A stretch of DNA of 7,971 nucleotides from Solirubrobacterales bacterium 70-9 (GTDB lineage: Bacteria > Actinomycetota > Thermoleophilia > Solirubrobacterales > 70-9). Numbering within the stretch: position 1 is the stretch's first letter; every line of letters begins with the position of its first letter. The stretch spans positions 26,910 through 34,880 of the forward strand of contig MKSH01000035.1 of assembly GCA_001898095.1 (NCBI GenBank), in the 5' to 3' direction. A program made the position numbers and the translations under genes. The notes beneath the pieces are model-generated. The model saw only the letters and a list, made by a program, of their open reading frames with translations, was not told where the DNA came from and did no database searches. Shown here piece by piece: positions 5,059 to 7,971 of the stretch.

Positions 5059-6756
5059 ATGAACCGGAACCGGATCCTGGCCCTGGCGCTTGCCGCGTGC
5101 GCGCTCGGTGCCTGCATTGCCGCCGCCGCGGCGTCGGCCCACCACGTCCCCCGCCATTGGCACCACCATCCGTCTCCGCCCCCGCATCATCCCTGCCCGC
5201 TCACGGCGAACCCGGACACCTACTCGACCGCCGCCGGCCAGGCGACCCTCGCGGTCGAAGGCCAGTGGGGCGTGCTCGCGAACGACTGCGGCAACGAGCC
5301 GACGATCGTCGCCAACACCGAACCGACCAGCGGCAGCCTCGAACTCGAACCGGACGGCGGCTTCACCTACACGCCGAACGCCGGCTTCGAGGGCACCGAC
5401 AGCTTCAGCTACACGATCGCCGACGCGGTCCACGCCTACAAGACCCACCTGCCGCCGATCGGCTCCTATGAAGGCGTGCCGCTGGCCGGCGGCGCCTTCG
5501 GCTCCTCGGTCGCCCCGGTTCCGGGCCACCCGGAAGAAATCTTCGGCCTCGAGGATCGCGGCCCGAACGTGGAAGCGCCCGGCGGTGTCCTGACCGAGCC
5601 GAAGCCTTCCTATGACCCGGCGATCGCCCGCTTCGTCCTCGACGAAGGCGAAGCCGAACTGGTCGAAAAAATCCCGCTCAGGGACAAGACCGGCCATTCC
5701 TACTCGGGCCTCGTCAACTCGCTGGCGCCGACCAACGAGACGATCCAGAACCTGAAGGGCGTGATCCTGCCCCACGACCCCGATGGCTACGACCCCGAGG
5801 GCCTGGTCGCGATGCCCGACGGCAGCTTCTGGGTGTCCGACGAGTACGGCCCCTTCATCACCCACTTCAACTCCGAAGGCCGTGAAATCAGCCGGCTCTC
5901 GCCGTACGACGGGTCGCTGCCCGCCGAGCTGCAGAAGCGGGTCCCGAACCGCGGCATGGAGGGCCTGACGATCACCCCCGACGGCAGGACGCTGGTGGGG
6001 ATGATGCAGTCGGCCCTGCAGCAGACCGACCTCCCGGTCGAAGGCGGCAAAGCCTACGACGCGAAAAAACTGGTGCCGACGCGGATCGTCACCTACGGGC
6101 TCTACACCCACCAGGTGCACGAGTACCTCTTCCTGCTCGACGAACCGGCGAGCCTGAAGACCGCCAACTCGGAGATCACCGCGATCAGCAACAACACCTT
6201 CCTGATCGACGAGCGCGACGGCAACTTCCCGTCCGCCACCGGCTACAAGAAGCTCTGGAAGGTAAGCCTCGAAGGGGCGACCGACGTCGGCCCGAGTGCT
6301 CACGTGAGCGGGGCCACCTACGACGCCGCCGCGGGCGGTCTGCTGATCGGCGGCAAGACCATCGAGGCCACGGTCGTCGGCCAGAAGACCGCGGAAGCGA
6401 AGGCGACGATCGAAGGCGAGGGCATCAAACCGGTGAGCGCCTCGCTCTACCTCGACGTCGACGCACTGCTGACCCAGCTGAACCCGGCCGACACCTTCTT
6501 CGACCATGACAAGGTCGAGGGCGTCGTCGCGCTCGAAGGCGGCAAGCGGCTGATCATCTCCAACGACAACGACTTCGGGATCGCCGGCGCCGAAGCGGCC
6601 CCGGCGGGCAGCCCGAACAAATACAAGCTGGTCGCCAAGCTCCTACCGGGGCTCGGGATCCAGGACGAAGGCGAATACCTGGAAGTGAACGTGGCGGCGC
6701 TGCCCGCGGCGACGAGCAGCACCACGGTGACGATCAACGTGGGCGAAGCGCACTAG
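5059..6756 (+). CDS. Exported phytase-like esterase with N-terminal Ig/cadherin-like domain
   Basis: The 565-aa product starts at an ATG with a strong SD (GGAGG, 4 nt upstream). The signal region could be cut by signal peptidase I after ASA (residue 27) or, less likely, as a lipoprotein at Cys19 (LGAC). A His/Pro-rich stretch follows at 28-45 (HHVPRHWHHHPSPPPHHP). Residues about 49-123 form an Ig/cadherin-like domain, with NPDTYSTAAG, VLANDCG and DGGFTYTPNAGFEGTDSFSY. The rest, about 130-548, matches the 'esterase-like activity of phytase family' propeller: IFGLEDRGPN (161-170), DPEGLVAMPDGSFWVSDEYG (245-264), NRGMEGLTITPDGRTLVG (297-314), SEITAISNNTFLIDERDG and KVEGVVAL...LIISNDNDFG. Acidic loops in the DEYG, DERDG and NDNDFG motifs are likely metal or catalytic sites in this family. 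The substrate may be an organic phosphate or ester, but this is uncertain. It is divergent from the DUF4232-like gene and convergent with GlpD. Codons favour GAA and AAA. Confidence 0.88.
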   Translation: MNRNRILALALAACALGACIAAAAASAHHVPRHWHHHPSPPPHHPCPLTANPDTYSTAAGQATLAVEGQWGVLANDCGNEPTIVANTEPTSGSLELEPDGGFTYTPNAGFEGTDSFSYTIADAVHAYKTHLPPIGSYEGVPLAGGAFGSSVAPVPGHPEEIFGLEDRGPNVEAPGGVLTEPKPSYDPAIARFVLDEGEAELVEKIPLRDKTGHSYSGLVNSLAPTNETIQNLKGVILPHDPDGYDPEGLVAMPDGSFWVSDEYGPFITHFNSEGREISRLSPYDGSLPAELQKRVPNRGMEGLTITPDGRTLVGMMQSALQQTDLPVEGGKAYDAKKLVPTRIVTYGLYTHQVHEYLFLLDEPASLKTANSEITAISNNTFLIDERDGNFPSATGYKKLWKVSLEGATDVGPSAHVSGATYDAAAGGLLIGGKTIEATVVGQKTAEAKATIEGEGIKPVSASLYLDVDALLTQLNPADTFFDHDKVEGVVALEGGKRLIISNDNDFGIAGAEAAPAGSPNKYKLVAKLLPGLGIQDEGEYLEVNVAALPAATSSTTVTINVGEAH

Positions 6757-6757
6757 G

Positions 6758-6774
6758 CGCCCCGGACCGGGGCG
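6758..6774. terminator. GC-rich hairpin between convergent genes
   Basis: CGCCCCGG (6758-6765) and CCGGGGCG (6767-6774) are exact inverted complements around a single A. The usable stem is therefore 6-7 bp with a short loop. It starts 1 nt after the TAG of the phytase-like gene and lies 7 nt beyond the stop of the convergent glpD-like gene. It could serve both directions. No U-run follows, so strength is uncertain. Confidence 0.5.
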
Positions 6775-6781
6775 ACCGAGG

Positions 6782-7971
6782 TCAGTCACCGCGCGGCGAT
6801 GGCGCGACGGGCGGCGAGCCGGGAAGCACATCCGGCGCGCTCGTCCGCGCCACGTCGGCGGCCCTGTCGTCGGGCTGCTCCTGTGACTCGCGCTCGGCGG
6901 CGACGCGGCGGCGGTAGATGTCGACCTCGCGAGCGATCGTGTCCTGATCCCAGCCGAGGGCGTCCGCCATCAGCCGCGCCGCCGGCTCGGCGCTCGCCAA
7001 CCCGCGGTCCCAGGCCTCGATCGAGATCCGGGTGCGTCGGGTGAGGACGTCCTCGAGGTGCTGGGCGCCCTCGTGGGTGACCGCGTGGCGCACCTCGGCG
7101 GCGAGGTAGTCGTCGGCGCCTGGCAAGGGCTCCGCCAGCTCAGGATTACGGGCGATCTCCGCGGTCAGCTCGAAGATCCGCGAGCCGAATCGGTTCAGCA
7201 GGTGTTCGATCCGCGCCGGGTGGAGGCCGGTCTCGGCGGCGAGGGCCGCCTTGCGGTTGCGCAGGGCGAAGTAGCCGTCGGCGCCGACCAGCGGCGTCTC
7301 GTGGGTGACCGAGGGCGGCACCCGCATCTCCATCGAGCGAGCCGCCGCGTCGACGGCGTCCTTCGCCATCACCCGGTAGGTCGTGTACTTGCCGCCGGCG
7401 ATCGCCACCAGGCCCGGCACCGGCACGGCGACGGTGTGCTCGCGGGAGAGCTTCGAGGTCGACTCCGACTCGTGTGAGAGGAGCGGCCGCAGGCCCGCGT
7501 AGACGCCCTCGACGTCCTCGTGGGTGAGCGGCTCGCGCAGCACCTTGTTCACCCGCTCGAAGATGTAGTCGATGTCGGACTTGCTGGCCGCCGGATGGGC
7601 CCGGTCGAGCTCCCAATCCGTGTCGGTGGTGCCGACGATCCAGTGGCGCCCCCAAGGGATGACGAAGAGGACGCTCTTCTCGGTGCGCAGGATCAGCCCG
7701 GTGTCGAGCTGCAGGCGGTCGCGCGGGATCAGCAGGTGGACGCCCTTCGAGGCGCGGACGTGGAACTTGCCGCGCTCGCCGACCATGTGCTGGATGTCGT
7801 CGGTCCAGACCCCGGTGGCGTTGATCACCTGCTTGGCGCGGATCTCGATCTCCTCGCGGGTATGGGCGTCCTTGGCGACGACGCCGGTCACCCGCTCGCC
7901 CTCGCGGAGGAAGCCGACGACGGCGATGTTGTTGGCGATCGCGGCGCCGTAGTGGGCGGCGGTGCGGGCGA
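6782..7971 (-). CDS. glpD: Aerobic glycerol-3-phosphate dehydrogenase, C-terminal part (cut by window edge)
   Basis: The frame is open from the right edge to a TGA at 6784-6782, giving 395 residues; the N-terminal FAD Rossmann region lies outside. The enzyme oxidises sn-glycerol-3-phosphate to dihydroxyacetone phosphate with FAD and feeds electrons to quinone at the cytoplasmic membrane. Counted from the first complete codon, it shows ARTAAHYGAAIANN (1-14), VINATGVWTDDI (48-59), KGVHLLIPRDRL (75-86), FVIPWGRHWIVGTTDTDWEL (102-121), YAGLRPLLSHE (157-167) and AGGKYTTYRVMAKDA (191-205), all typical of the DAO/GlpD family. The region after about residue 215 is the helical C-terminal cap. The last roughly 45 residues (from ERESQEQPDD) are Pro/Ala/acid rich and look disordered, an extension beyond the usual family end. 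Glu codons are almost all GAG, unlike the PQQ dehydrogenase. It is convergent with the phytase-like gene. Confidence 0.93.
   Translation of the reverse strand, partial: ARTAAHYGAAIANNIAVVGFLREGERVTGVVAKDAHTREEIEIRAKQVINATGVWTDDIQHMVGERGKFHVRASKGVHLLIPRDRLQLDTGLILRTEKSVLFVIPWGRHWIVGTTDTDWELDRAHPAASKSDIDYIFERVNKVLREPLTHEDVEGVYAGLRPLLSHESESTSKLSREHTVAVPVPGLVAIAGGKYTTYRVMAKDAVDAAARSMEMRVPPSVTHETPLVGADGYFALRNRKAALAAETGLHPARIEHLLNRFGSRIFELTAEIARNPELAEPLPGADDYLAAEVRHAVTHEGAQHLEDVLTRRTRISIEAWDRGLASAEPAARLMADALGWDQDTIAREVDIYRRRVAAERESQEQPDDRAADVARTSAPDVLPGSPPVAPSPRGD

Noticed and set aside
4924..6507. A 527-codon minus-strand open frame opposite the phytase-like gene
   Set aside because: It is low-complexity Arg/Val/Gly/Asp sequence without motifs. 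The plus-strand gene has an SD, a signal peptide and a recognisable family.

Overview
The window is high-GC DNA with NNG/NNC-biased genes, rare alternative starts and several exported proteins. It looks like chromosomal DNA of a soil actinobacterium. The combination of a secreted GH-A-type hydrolase, a DUF4232-type protein, a phytase-like esterase and a PQQ dehydrogenase suggests the Thermoleophilia/Solirubrobacterales side of Actinomycetota. This placement is an inference from protein flavour, not a measurement. I see no mobile element, CRISPR array, tRNA or rRNA.

Layout, left to right. (1) 1-365, minus: the N-terminal part of an AMP-forming acyl-CoA synthetase, cut by the left edge. (2) 376-2676, minus: a large lipoprotein made of a PQQ beta-propeller alcohol dehydrogenase joined by a very acidic linker to a C-terminal cytochrome c domain. 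It ends 10 nt before the ligase start, and a perfect 9-bp hairpin spans the stop/start junction. (3) 2792-3112, minus: a probable small two-helix membrane protein. (4) 3187-4302, minus: a secreted TIM-barrel glycoside hydrolase with both clan GH-A catalytic glutamates. (5) 4354-4402: a long inverted repeat just downstream of the next gene, probably a terminator. (6) 4415-4927, minus: an exported DUF4232-like protein, probably transcribed without a leader. (7) 5059-6756, plus: an exported protein with a His-rich N-terminus, an Ig/cadherin-like domain and a phytase-like esterase domain. (8) 6758-6774: a GC-rich hairpin between convergent genes. (9) 6782-7971, minus: the C-terminal two thirds of aerobic glycerol-3-phosphate dehydrogenase (GlpD), cut by the right edge.

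The clearest functional unit is the PQQ dehydrogenase plus acyl-CoA ligase pair. An extracytoplasmic quinohemoprotein would oxidise an alcohol or aldehyde and pass electrons through its own heme to the respiratory chain, and a cytosolic ligase would activate the resulting acid with CoA. The dehydrogenase has the Glu-Asn-Asp-X-Asp metal-site pattern associated with lanthanide-dependent enzymes, which is the most interesting lead here. Most of the other complete genes also encode exported or membrane proteins, so the window reads as an envelope/secretome neighbourhood rather than a defence or mobile island. I did not find a convincing wholly new system.
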